Below are positions 15,801 through 20,223 of a DNA stretch of 20,223 nt, piece by piece. The notes beneath the pieces are model-generated. The model saw nothing but the letters and a program-made list of their open reading frames with translations. It did no database searches and had not been told where the DNA came from. The translations under genes and the position numbers were made by a program. Source of the DNA: a bacterium (GTDB lineage Bacteria > Patescibacteriota > Minisyncoccia > Phycocordibacterales > SBAW01); contig JAUSIO010000059.1 of assembly GCA_030647845.1 (NCBI GenBank), positions 1-20,223 on the forward strand, read 5' to 3'. Within the stretch, counting starts at the first letter, position 1. Every line of letters starts with the position of its first letter.

Positions 15801-16521
15801 TCGTTACGGCATAATGTGTTGAACCGATAAGTGTTGTGTTGGGGATAAATTGGAGAGTACGCGTACTGATCCATTTAAATTTACCCTTAGTTTCCGGTGA
15901 AATAGTGACAGGAATGTTTTTATTCTCCAGTTCCGACAAAGTCGTAAGAGGCACCATCGGTCGGTTGAAAACAATTGTGATTGCCGACGACTGATCTGCT
16001 TCAGCGTCTGCCGAAGGAAATACATCAACGACCGCTGGGTCCTCGTCAACTAAGAAATCTTTTTTTATTGTGCCGTTGTCAGTGGCAAGAGCTACGAGGT
16101 AGTGTTTTCCAATGGTAAGCTCCTCGGAGGGTTTATAGACAATCGCATCCGGCAGTGATGAGGAGACCCACTTTCCTTTGATAACAGGGTCAAATGTTAC
16201 TTTTGTTTCAGCTCCAGTTTTCGATACTCCTTTCGGAAGGTTAACGATAACGGCACCGTGCTGCGATATCTTATCGTTGACGAGTGTATAAACAGGGACG
16301 TAGTTAATTCGCGGGACAGAGAAAGGGATTCCTCCAAAAACACCCTTCACCAAAACGACTATTAAAACTAGAGCTAAAAATATTCCAACAACGGAAATGA
16401 TCTTTTTGTGTGGGTGATTCTGAAACCATTTCTTAAGCGATGCCACTCTCCCTTGAAGCGATAAAGCAGCCAGCGAGGGAGCAGGATTCTGCTGCTCTGG
16501 CAAAGGATTCGCTTGGTCCAT
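9880..16521 (-). CDS. Bacterial alpha-2-macroglobulin, membrane-anchored, thioester type
   Basis: Bacterial A2Ms are large surface protease traps. This one has 2213 residues, longer than the roughly 1650 of E. coli YfhM. A cytoplasmic tail (1-40) precedes one membrane span (41-62, IISVVGIFLALVLIVVLVKG). There is no lipobox, so it is anchored by the helix. Ig-like (Big_5/MG-type) repeats follow, for example AITIVFNRPMVPLTTLSELE. YLYTDRPIYRPGQEVFIKGL is the classic A2M MG-domain signature. The thioester motif is YPYGCSEQL (Cys1658, Gln1661), followed by the alpha-helical thioester domain, and the end (FGRTAGSIFTVEQ) is MG10-like. An aromatic-rich insert holds Cys1039 and Cys1042 (YYCYDCGYGD). 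I chose ATG 16521: TATTAT ends seven bases upstream. ATG 16530 or 16581 are alternatives. It converges with the PBP gene with zero spacing. Base composition is AT-richer than flanking housekeeping genes. Confidence 0.93.
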   Translation of the reverse strand: MDQANPLPEQQNPAPSLAALSLQGRVASLKKWFQNHPHKKIISVVGIFLALVLIVVLVKGVFGGIPFSVPRINYVPVYTLVNDKISQHGAVIVNLPKGVSKTGAETKVTFDPVIKGKWVSSSLPDAIVYKPSEELTIGKHYLVALATDNGTIKKDFLVDEDPAVVDVFPSADAEADQSSAITIVFNRPMVPLTTLSELENKNIPVTISPETKGKFKWISTRTLQFIPNTTLIGSTHYAVTIRPDFVSTDGLAIKGKTYNFTTKQLRLDHSTSATIVYSQPISFYFNQPIDLDKTGKEITLSDDTAHKSVDFVASYGQKVIYDPQNGANKKVEDRSVLSLLPKNSLNGHANVWNFDTQYSAIIKTAYPVGGDITLSGSLVGPAARTTIKTSPILKEVNVESDKTGLASLQLFDPNGKVTFSFYEDIDTGKSSIRAKGLKKVEYGEKCQENDDNNYSSTCKKVNDKSQLIVSFDPSAYARDEQVPVTFERLTNTGGYQVNAIPVIVNLTVYPQLRIIKIVPTNGSTDVSVKDFIVCTNVPLKAQEAKEFYQNFKANKYIVFGRWDNSYLQTGNSYETPRPCAIGDYVNKIRYGLLPQQSYTLNVALSDVFGQKTSTQLSFKTGSAPKFYLRFQNLQKIYNVTTPEHTKLTYATENFDYVNLSICKVSPDSMVRYLAAEPSEVTTTPNSLFSCLSSVSKKIPLKTDQWVNQYFQVDIKDYFKDPRGQYVLSFSHPQYQDEKGQPLYGRTYLSITNLAVTEKRVKWSSYDYLPDTPNTVDTSIMGSVYWVSQIHSILPTVGATVKVYKSGGIDKWGGNNTQLPPVLADLGNTNASGFEEFPLIADVVGATITSGQESAVVSTWADTLSGGSWQSAHQEKKMYLYTDRPIYRPGQEVFIKGLYRLNFDGLFQVFQETDIKLEVTNSKREVILSQKLPVSNYGTLSASVTLPADAPLGTYNISAGSGYAYFDVAEYVGAAFETKAETNKDEYIAGDTANITVSGKYYFGVPLDGGTFEYSLSSQNFYFDRYTDDYFNFGSGWYYCYDCGYGDTYLKRGKATLNAEGVATIAQSLDFNTLFKDKDRDQSKVFVLHGTIKDKQGKSVSFQKSFIVHRGDFYLGAKTNPSFTGVNQPVTLHVKTVDVQGKPIARNHITVVVNKITWQSYKRQEVDGGFYNRYEQVLTPVITKNISTNYSGDYSEQIKLTDPGQYEIDAAAKDDMGNDIKSISDLYIYGAGTIAVRPTNNATLDLKADKTDVKVGENAKFLIQSPYPHAKALISIERGRIFTYEVVDINQSIYKYEFPITEDYSPNVFASVVLLSPTPEIKFGQLEFTVDRKAKELSINIKSDKTSYLPGEKVTLTVTTTDSQGRPVPANVSLAVADLSVLALKGNPKKDPLLFFYNGFPLTVTTEANIKNLLAEAEIPTGTKGGDGANPEDLATRKRGEFKDTAFWQADVETNGQGVAQVSFTLPDNLTKWQIESVGITKDTKLGVQYQDILAQKGVMTIPLKPRFIVPGDEFMIGAKIFNQTQNTQVLDISLESQTLDIKDTPRARKTIKTGETNTVYFKVKAPEGKVEGAHTFTLSAKNNGYNDTVEQTIPITRNMTYESTATANSTSASSAEEYLYLPDGLLKDRGGLTIKTSATLAVYLSDALKYLFQYPYGCSEQLASKLSAMAITKRALAVPNVSSQFKFPTVTFNGISYTVDQAVDKGLAQLYDSQNSDGGFAYYKGLKADPYLSIHVLNTLIDIKAAGYTVRQNVIDNAVQYLYEQVPYYKNKSGGTDTLILLAYALSRVDAGSPSYTSLVGTVTDLANTRYLSDNASSNTLGILALLSAHGGVSQAFKDKVFASLSNRVDIDSRGAYVKPNQNNIGWFYYETPEKDTALFLKALVADKREYSQIDKILRWLLASRASDGSWGSTNTSVAAIDALSDYLTWKRETESDFILATTLDGKAITSTTFNKQNVLSTIETFLPIAKLEKNKTQVLAFTKTSNNTLPNNFYYDISLKYYLPVQQIAPRDEGVAVTREFYSLTDKTNTKPLVSAKVGDVIRGVLTIISPKQRHLFAIEDYIPAGFELIDFSLATEDKASLQGGVGVNTNTEQSASVAEAQSSSARSLFSSLQDVARGMFAAVGFFGSNNSLVDETGSPLVYQKFYPDFNELHDDRLFLFAQDVSPGAYTYEYYLRATTPGTFSHLPAVASDLYFPENFGRTAGSIFTVEQ

Positions 16522-16528
16522 AGGTGCC

Positions 16529-16534
16529 ATAATA
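16529..16534 (-). promoter_or_regulatory. -10 box of the A2M gene, leaderless spacing to ATG 16521
   Basis: TATTAT on the minus strand, seven bases, ATG 16521. A partly overlapping extended form, TGCTACTAT (16532-16540), and TATAGT at 16548-16553 are alternatives that would suit ATG 16530 with a short leader. Confidence 0.4.
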
Positions 16535-16613
16535 GTAGCAGTTAATACTATATTCAGCGTCCAGTTATCAACTAGGGGCATTGGTCACAAAACACCATGC
16601 TCAGTCCTGCGGA

Positions 16614-16634
16614 GCACTTCGCTACGCTCAGCAC
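16614..16634. repeat. Core of the lepA-type repeat, intergenic copy
   Basis: The 21 bases beginning GCACTTCGCTACGCTCAGCA match the core of lepA unit A (2115-2135) with one substitution. The hairpin half of the lepA unit (GGTTCGGATGC) is absent here, so this is a partial or related element, in the gap between the A2M promoter and the tRNA-Ser gene. Confidence 0.6.
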
Positions 16635-16637
16635 TCT

Positions 16638-16690
16638 CGCAATGACAGACCACAAAAACAGTCTGAAACTGTTTTATGCGGGTCATTGCG
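16638..16690. repeat. 53-bp nested palindrome abutting the tRNA-Ser 3' end
   Basis: Outer arms CGCAATGAC (16638-16646) and GTCATTGCG (16682-16690) are perfect complements. Inner arms AAAACAGT (16655-16662) and ACTGTTTT (16668-16675) form a second perfect stem. The outer arm overlaps the last two bases of the tRNA gene, as if the element had inserted at the tRNA 3' end. Confidence 0.7.
16654..16675 (-). terminator. Rho-independent terminator of tRNA-Ser
   Basis: On the minus strand AAAACAGT, loop TTCAG, ACTGTTTT then a further T gives an 8-bp stem ending in five T residues, 14 bases after the tRNA. It is formed by the inner stem of the palindrome at 16638-16690. Confidence 0.7.
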
Positions 16691-16773
16691 GAGGCGGAGA
16701 GATTCGGACTCTCGATGGGTTGCCCCATACGCGCTTTCCAAGCGCGCGCACTAGACCACTATGCGACGCCTCC
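16689..16773 (-). tRNA. tRNA-Ser (anticodon GGA)
   Basis: The minus strand folds as a class II tRNA: acceptor GGAGGCG with CGCCTCC, D-arm GCA-TAGTGGTCTAG-TGC, anticodon stem CGCGC/GCGCG with loop TTGGAAA (anticodon GGA, reads UCC/UCU), a long variable arm ATGGG-GCAA-CCCAT typical of serine tRNAs, and T-arm GAGAG-TCCGAAT-CTCTC. The discriminator is G, as expected for tRNA-Ser. CCA is not encoded (the next bases are CAA). The T-loop reads TCC instead of the near-universal TTC, so position 55 is C. Confidence 0.95.
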
Positions 16774-16827
16774 CTATGTAACTAACAACTAATAACTTAC
16801 AACGTCCAATAAAGATTTACTAGCGCA

Positions 16828-16857
16828 ACAACAACTCTGCTATAGCAAAACTGTTGT
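16828..16857. other. Hairpin in the htpX to tRNA-Ser gap
   Basis: Outer arms ACAACA (16828-16833) and TGTTGT (16852-16857) flank the perfect palindrome TGCTATAGCA (16838-16847) across symmetric four-base bulges. It begins 11 bases after the htpX stop on the minus strand and could weaken read-through into tRNA-Ser, but no T-tract follows. The rest of 16774-16868 is AT-rich with no gene, and a distinct tRNA promoter could not be fixed. Confidence 0.35.
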
Positions 16858-16868
16858 CAATCAAACAA

Positions 16869-17765
16869 TTAATCAACCGCTAATCCAACTAGTGCTTTAA
16901 TGCGCTCGGCAATCGGGGGGTGGGTCATAAACAATTTTGCGATGCCGCCCATCGCCGCCTTGGGGCCAAAGGGGTTTGCAATATAGAGGTGCGCGGTCGC
17001 GTTGTTGGCACGTTGCATCGGCCGCTGGTAGCTGCCGATTTTACGCAAGGCGCTCGCCAAACCCTCGGGGTAGCGGGTCAAAAGCGCGCCAGAAGCGTCG
17101 GCCAAAAACTCGCGCTTGCGGGATATTGCGAGTTGCAGGAGCGTTGCCAAAATCGGTGCGAGCACGACAAATGCGATTGCAATAATCGCCATAAGCGGAT
17201 TGCTCTTTTGGTCGCGGTCTCCCCCGCCAAAAAACGTCGCCCGCAAGAAAAAATCTGCCGCGAGTGTAATAATGCCAACCAACACCACTGCGACAGTCGA
17301 GACAACCATATCGCGGTTCCCGATATGCGAGAGCTCGTGTGCCAAGACCCCCTGCAGTTCGTTTTGGTCGAGCATATCCAAGAGCCCGGTGGTGACCGCA
17401 ACCGCCGCGTGCTGTGCGTTGCGCCCCGTGGCAAAAGCGTTAGGCGCCGGGTCGTTTATGATGTAAACCTTTGGCTTGGGAAGCCCGGCAGTGATACACA
17501 AATTCTCTACTAGGCGGTTGAGTGCGACATACTGTGCACCATCAGCAGGAGTCGCACTGGCCATTTTAATAACCAGTTTGTCGCTCCACCAGTAGCTGCC
17601 GACGTTCATCCCGACGGCAAGCACCACCGCAAACACCAAGATACCCGGGTTGTTAAAGTACCACGAAACTGCCCATCCCACGGCGATAACCACCGCCAAA
17701 AAGGATGCCATCAACACCCAGGTCTTTGCGACATTTTCTGTTTTGTGCGTGTAGAGCGTTGCCAT
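16869..17765 (-). CDS. htpX: Membrane zinc metalloprotease HtpX
   Basis: HtpX is a membrane protease that degrades misfolded membrane proteins. With ATG 17765 it has 298 residues, normal for the family. Two spans (about 15-35 and 39-56) precede the M48 catalytic domain: VYIINDPAPNAFATGRNAQH (100-119), the zinc motif HELSH (143-147, His143, Glu144, His147), then two more spans (about 155-172 and 192-212) and REFLADASGA supplying the third ligand, Glu219. The C-terminus has THPPIAERIKAL, also typical. A longer reading frame (to 17840) exists, but its extra 25 residues (SRRRARLSARQT...) are translated from the 100-bp palindromic element at 17775-17874, so I reject it. It follows lemA on the same strand; lemA-htpX pairs are common in bacteria. 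Confidence 0.95.
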   Translation of the reverse strand: MATLYTHKTENVAKTWVLMASFLAVVIAVGWAVSWYFNNPGILVFAVVLAVGMNVGSYWWSDKLVIKMASATPADGAQYVALNRLVENLCITAGLPKPKVYIINDPAPNAFATGRNAQHAAVAVTTGLLDMLDQNELQGVLAHELSHIGNRDMVVSTVAVVLVGIITLAADFFLRATFFGGGDRDQKSNPLMAIIAIAFVVLAPILATLLQLAISRKREFLADASGALLTRYPEGLASALRKIGSYQRPMQRANNATAHLYIANPFGPKAAMGGIAKLFMTHPPIAERIKALVGLAVD

Positions 17766-17773
17766 TTGAGTGG

Positions 17774-17779
17774 AGTAAA
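17774..17779 (-). promoter_or_regulatory. Candidate -10 box of htpX at the edge of the 100-bp repeat
   Basis: TTTACT (four of six consensus matches) ends eight bases before ATG 17765. Five of its six bases belong to the terminal inverted repeat of the element, so the element may supply the promoter. htpX may instead rely on read-through from lemA. Confidence 0.3.
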
Positions 17780-17874
17780 AACAAGTTTGACGGGCACTAA
17801 GTCGAGCGCGACGGCGCGAGACAGAGCAATTTTCTAGCAAGAAAATTGCGGTGACTGGAGAGCTTTGTTTTTAC
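17775..17874 (+). repeat. 100-bp nested palindromic element, intergenic (copy 2)
   Basis: Terminal inverted repeats GTAAAAACAA (17775-17784) and TTGTTTTTAC (17865-17874) are perfect over 10 bp. The inner hairpin is GCAATTTTC (17826-17834) with GAAAATTGC (17841-17849). The GC-rich core at 17802-17821 is identical, on the opposite strand, to bases 1690-1709 inside lepA. Length is exactly 100 bp, as in lepA. It fills most of the 119-bp gap between lemA and htpX. Confidence 0.85.
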
Positions 17875-17884
17875 AAAACGAAAT

Positions 17885-18475
17885 TTACGAGAACGAAACT
17901 TTGACTGGCTCGCGGGCGGCTTGCTCACCCTCGCCGAGCTCGAAGAACTCGCGCGCCTCAAAGTGAAATACTCCCGCGATAATATTGCTGGGGAAGCGCT
18001 GGAGCGCCGTGTTGAGGTCGCGCACATTGCCGTTGTAAAAGCGCCGCGCCGCCTGAATTTTATTTTCGGTATCCGCGAGCTCACGCTGAAGCTCCAAAAA
18101 ATTTTGGTTTGCCATAAGGCTCGGGTATGCCTCGGATACGGCAAACAACGATTTAAGCGCCCCTGTGAGCATATTTTCCGCCTTGCCGCGCTCCTCCAAG
18201 TTGGTGCCGGCACTCATTGCCGCGGTGCGTGCCGCAGTGACACTCTCGAACACTCCCCGCTCGTGCACGGCGTATCCTTTGACTGTCTCAATCAAGTTCG
18301 GGATTAAGTCGTAACGGCGCTTGAGCTGTACATCGATGTCGGCCCACGCCTCCTTGGCGCGTTGCACCACCGCAACAAAATGGTTGTACGCAAACACCGT
18401 CCACAGCACTACAACAATTATAATAATAACCGGCGCAACTGGTATCCACGGATATACTAATTCAAGTCCAAACAT
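17885..18475 (-). CDS. lemA: LemA family membrane protein
   Basis: The 196-residue protein begins with a membrane span (about 10-29, WIPVAPVIIIIVVVLWTVFA) and continues with the helical-bundle LemA domain: NHFVAVVQRAKEAWADIDVQ, LKRRYDLIPNLIETVKGYA, AENMLTGALKSLFAVSEAYP, LKANQ-like LMANQNFLELQRELADTENK, and RRFYNGNVRDLNTALQRFPS. All are family hallmarks. The molecular role of LemA is not settled, but it often neighbours HtpX or other membrane proteases, as here. The ATG at 18475 has an extended -10 (TGCTATACT) ending six bases upstream. The gap to htpX is occupied by the 100-bp palindrome, which may partly insulate htpX. Confidence 0.95.
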   Translation of the reverse strand: MFGLELVYPWIPVAPVIIIIVVVLWTVFAYNHFVAVVQRAKEAWADIDVQLKRRYDLIPNLIETVKGYAVHERGVFESVTAARTAAMSAGTNLEERGKAENMLTGALKSLFAVSEAYPSLMANQNFLELQRELADTENKIQAARRFYNGNVRDLNTALQRFPSNIIAGVFHFEAREFFELGEGEQAAREPVKVSFS

Positions 18476-18481
18476 GTCTGT

Positions 18482-18490
18482 AGTATAGCA
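18482..18490 (-). promoter_or_regulatory. Extended -10 promoter of lemA, leaderless spacing
   Basis: TGCTATACT on the minus strand, six bases, ATG 18475. It is identical to the rnpB extended -10 and lies in the 25-bp gap after groEL. Confidence 0.65.
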
Positions 18491-18500
18491 CTTCTATAGT

Positions 18501-20165
18501 TTAATAGTCCATGTCACCCATGCCGCCACCCGGCATTGGAGAGTCTTTCTCGTCCTTCGGTTCGTCGGCGATTGCCACTTCGGTGGTAAGGAGGATTGCC
18601 GCGGCAGAGGCGGCGCGTTCGAGTGCCGTGCGGGTTACCTTTACCGGGTCTACAATTCCTTCAGCAACCATATCCGCGACTGGTTTATTGGTAAGTGCAT
18701 TATAGCCGACGTTGCCTTTAGATTCCTTTACTTTCATTACAGCAACTCCTGGGTCCTCTCCTGCATTTTCAGCAATTTGTCGAAGGGGTTTTTCAAGAGC
18801 GAGCAAAAGAATCTGGTATCCAATCCGCTCTGCCACAGTAAGTTGTTCTTTCTCTTTGTATTCTTTCAACTTTTCATTCAATTTCTGGCTGACCCTCACC
18901 AAAGCCACACCGCCGCCGGGGACTATCCCTTCTTCAATCGCGGCCTTGGTCGCGTTGACCGCATCCTCGATTTTGAGTTTGAGATACTTCATCTCTGTCT
19001 CGGTCGCGGCGCCGACACGAATGACCGCCACCCCACCCGAGAGCTTTGCCAAGCGCTCTTCAAATTTTTCTTTATCAAACTTACTGGTTGTTTGTTCGAT
19101 TTGCTTGCGGATTTCGGCAATGCGCTTCTCTATATCTTTTTTAGCTCCCTTACCACCCACAATCACGGTGGAGTCCTTGGTTGCAATCACTTTGGAGGCG
19201 CGGCCAAGCTGGGCGGGTGTTATATCCTCAAACGGATTCTTAGTATGTTCTGTAGTGCTATCAGATATCACTTCGCCTCCCGTGAGCGCTGCGATGTCCT
19301 GCAACATCTCCTTTTTGCGGTCGCCGTAGCCAGGTGCCTTTACCGCCAACACGTTAAACGTGCCACGCAGTTTGTTGACCACAAAAGTAGTGAGTGCCTC
19401 GCCGTCGACATCGTCGGCGATAATTACTAGCTCTTTTTTACCACTTTGCGCGACCTTTTCCAATATCGGCAAAATCTCCTGTACCGATGACACTTTTTTG
19501 TCGGTAATCAAGATAAGCGGGTCCTTGAGCGCAGCCTCCATCCTAGAGGAGTCGGTTACCATGTAAGCCGAGACGTAGCCCTTGTCGAACTCTAGCCCTT
19601 CGACCACCTCTTTTTCAATCCCCAAAGACTGGCTTTCTTCCACCGTTACCACTCCGTCTTTGCCAACTTCTTTAATGGTGTCAGCAATAATTGCGCCTAT
19701 CTCCTGCGACTCTGCAGCGATAGTCGCGACCTGGCGGATCTCTCCATCGTTACTTATTTTTTTAGCAAGTCCTTTTAGCGCCACCACCGCCTCGGCAGTG
19801 GCCTTCTCTATCCCTGCGCGTACACCCATAACTGAAACACCTAACTCAGCGTTTTTCATTCCCTCTTCCACAAGCGCTTGCAGGAGCACTACCGAGGTGG
19901 TGGTACCGTCGCCGGCGATGTCGTTTGTCTTGCTTGCTACCTCCTTCACAATCTCGGCGCCCATATTTTCGAACTTGTTGGAGAACGAAATTTCTTTGGC
20001 GATAGAAACGCCATCGTTGGTAATGGTCGGGCCGCCGTAGCCTTTATCGAGTGCAACATTGCGCCCGCGCGGCCCCAAAGTAATCTTCACCGCGTTTGCC
20101 GCTTTGTCGATGCCGCTTTTCAGTGCGCGGCGCGCCCGCTCGTTAAATAGAATTTGTTTTGCCAT
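18501..20165 (-). CDS. groL: 60 kDa chaperonin GroEL
   Basis: GroEL forms the ATP-driven folding chamber that works with GroES. The 554-residue protein is full length, from MAKQILFNERARRALKSGID to the Gly/Met-rich tail PMPGGGMGDMDY. The ATP-binding block GDGTTT lies at 85-90, with TLGPRGRNVALDK upstream. The catalytic-Asp region is KIEDAVNATKAAIEEGIVPG, and the equatorial signature GNVGYNALTN is near the C-terminus. The apical domain contains ELVIIADDVDGEALTTFVVN, as in bacterial group I chaperonins. No groES is visible in this window; it may lie beyond the end or elsewhere. A GATAAT box lies 11 bases before the ATG and a 34-bp perfect palindrome further upstream. No CIRCE element (TTAGCACTC-N9-GAGTGCTAA) is present. 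Confidence 0.98.
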   Translation of the reverse strand: MAKQILFNERARRALKSGIDKAANAVKITLGPRGRNVALDKGYGGPTITNDGVSIAKEISFSNKFENMGAEIVKEVASKTNDIAGDGTTTSVVLLQALVEEGMKNAELGVSVMGVRAGIEKATAEAVVALKGLAKKISNDGEIRQVATIAAESQEIGAIIADTIKEVGKDGVVTVEESQSLGIEKEVVEGLEFDKGYVSAYMVTDSSRMEAALKDPLILITDKKVSSVQEILPILEKVAQSGKKELVIIADDVDGEALTTFVVNKLRGTFNVLAVKAPGYGDRKKEMLQDIAALTGGEVISDSTTEHTKNPFEDITPAQLGRASKVIATKDSTVIVGGKGAKKDIEKRIAEIRKQIEQTTSKFDKEKFEERLAKLSGGVAVIRVGAATETEMKYLKLKIEDAVNATKAAIEEGIVPGGGVALVRVSQKLNEKLKEYKEKEQLTVAERIGYQILLLALEKPLRQIAENAGEDPGVAVMKVKESKGNVGYNALTNKPVADMVAEGIVDPVKVTRTALERAASAAAILLTTEVAIADEPKDEKDSPMPGGGMGDMDY

Positions 20166-20176
20166 ATTATTTTTTT

Positions 20177-20182
20177 ATTATC
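20177..20182 (-). promoter_or_regulatory. Candidate -10 box of groEL
   Basis: GATAAT on the minus strand ends 11 bases before ATG 20165, giving at most a leader of a few bases. The gap (AAAAAAATAAT) contains no Shine-Dalgarno sequence. Confidence 0.45.
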
Positions 20183-20189
20183 GACTCCA

Positions 20190-20223
20190 TAGGACGGACC
20201 TATGTATACATAGGTCCGTCCTA
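20190..20223. repeat. 34-bp perfect palindrome upstream of groEL
   Basis: Half-site TAGGACGGACCTATGTA is followed directly by its exact complement, 17 + 17 bp with no spacer, reaching the last base of the window, so it could extend further. Each arm contains a direct GGAC repeat and an imperfect inner palindrome (TAGG-ACGGA-CCTA). It begins eight bases upstream of the groEL -10 candidate. It could be an operator, a terminator stem of an upstream gene, or another mobile palindrome. Confidence 0.85.

Noticed and set aside
16535..16613. A second small gene or attachment site between the A2M promoter and the repeat core
   Set aside because: No open frame with a plausible start exists, and no direct repeat pairs with the tRNA end to mark an integration site.
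17766..17840. Upstream ATG of htpX adding 25 residues
   Set aside because: The extension is translated from the 100-bp palindromic element and is Arg/Ser-rich, unlike HtpX N-termini; ATG 17765 gives the normal length and MATLYTHKTEN start.
20166..20223. CIRCE/HrcA operator upstream of groEL
   Set aside because: The palindrome has no TTAGCACTC half-site and no nine-base spacer.

Overview
The window looks like a chromosomal segment of a Patescibacteria/CPR bacterium, most likely in the Parcubacteria. This is inferred from gene content and style: short intergenic gaps, a lemA-htpX pair, a polytopic ligase/TPR protein beside murJ, a membrane-anchored alpha-2-macroglobulin (A2M) beside a PBP1C-type enzyme, a compact type-A-like RNase P RNA, a tRNA without encoded CCA, and many small palindromic repeats. 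No marker gene in the window fixes the lineage further.

Layout, left to right. Positions 1-330 hold a divergent pair: a truncated FtsB/DivIC-like gene (-) and a 34-residue membrane peptide (+). Positions 388-6519 hold lepA, murJ and an O-antigen-ligase-like/TPR protein gene, all on the minus strand. rnpB (+, about 6588-6902) converges on a DUF192 gene (-, 6945-7448) across a shared hairpin. A broken maf remnant (7476-7677) follows. A bifunctional PBP1C-like gene (+, 7735-9879) and a 2213-residue A2M gene (-, 9880-16521) run tail to tail with zero bases between their stop codons. They are visibly more AT-rich than their neighbours. Next come a tRNA-Ser(GGA) (-), htpX, lemA and groEL (all -), and the window ends inside or at the end of a 34-bp perfect palindrome upstream of groEL.

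The genes fall into cell-envelope work (lipid II flipping by MurJ, glycan polymerisation and crosslinking by the PBP, A2M as a protease trap, division by the FtsB-like protein), proteostasis (GroEL, HtpX, LemA) and translation/RNA processing (LepA, RNase P, tRNA-Ser).

Two patterns cut across the genes. First, most protein genes have a -10 box (often an extended TGn form) ending 6-9 bases before the start codon and no Shine-Dalgarno sequence, which points to pervasive leaderless transcription. Second, several families of short palindromic repeats are scattered here and have entered functional sequence. lepA carries a tandem 69-bp repeat pair, a 100-bp nested palindrome and a 24-bp perfect palindrome, all in frame. 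A 100-bp sibling of the nested palindrome lies between lemA and htpX, and related cores occur in rnpB and next to tRNA-Ser. This resembles the in-frame palindromic elements of Rickettsia, but in a different lineage and with different sequences.
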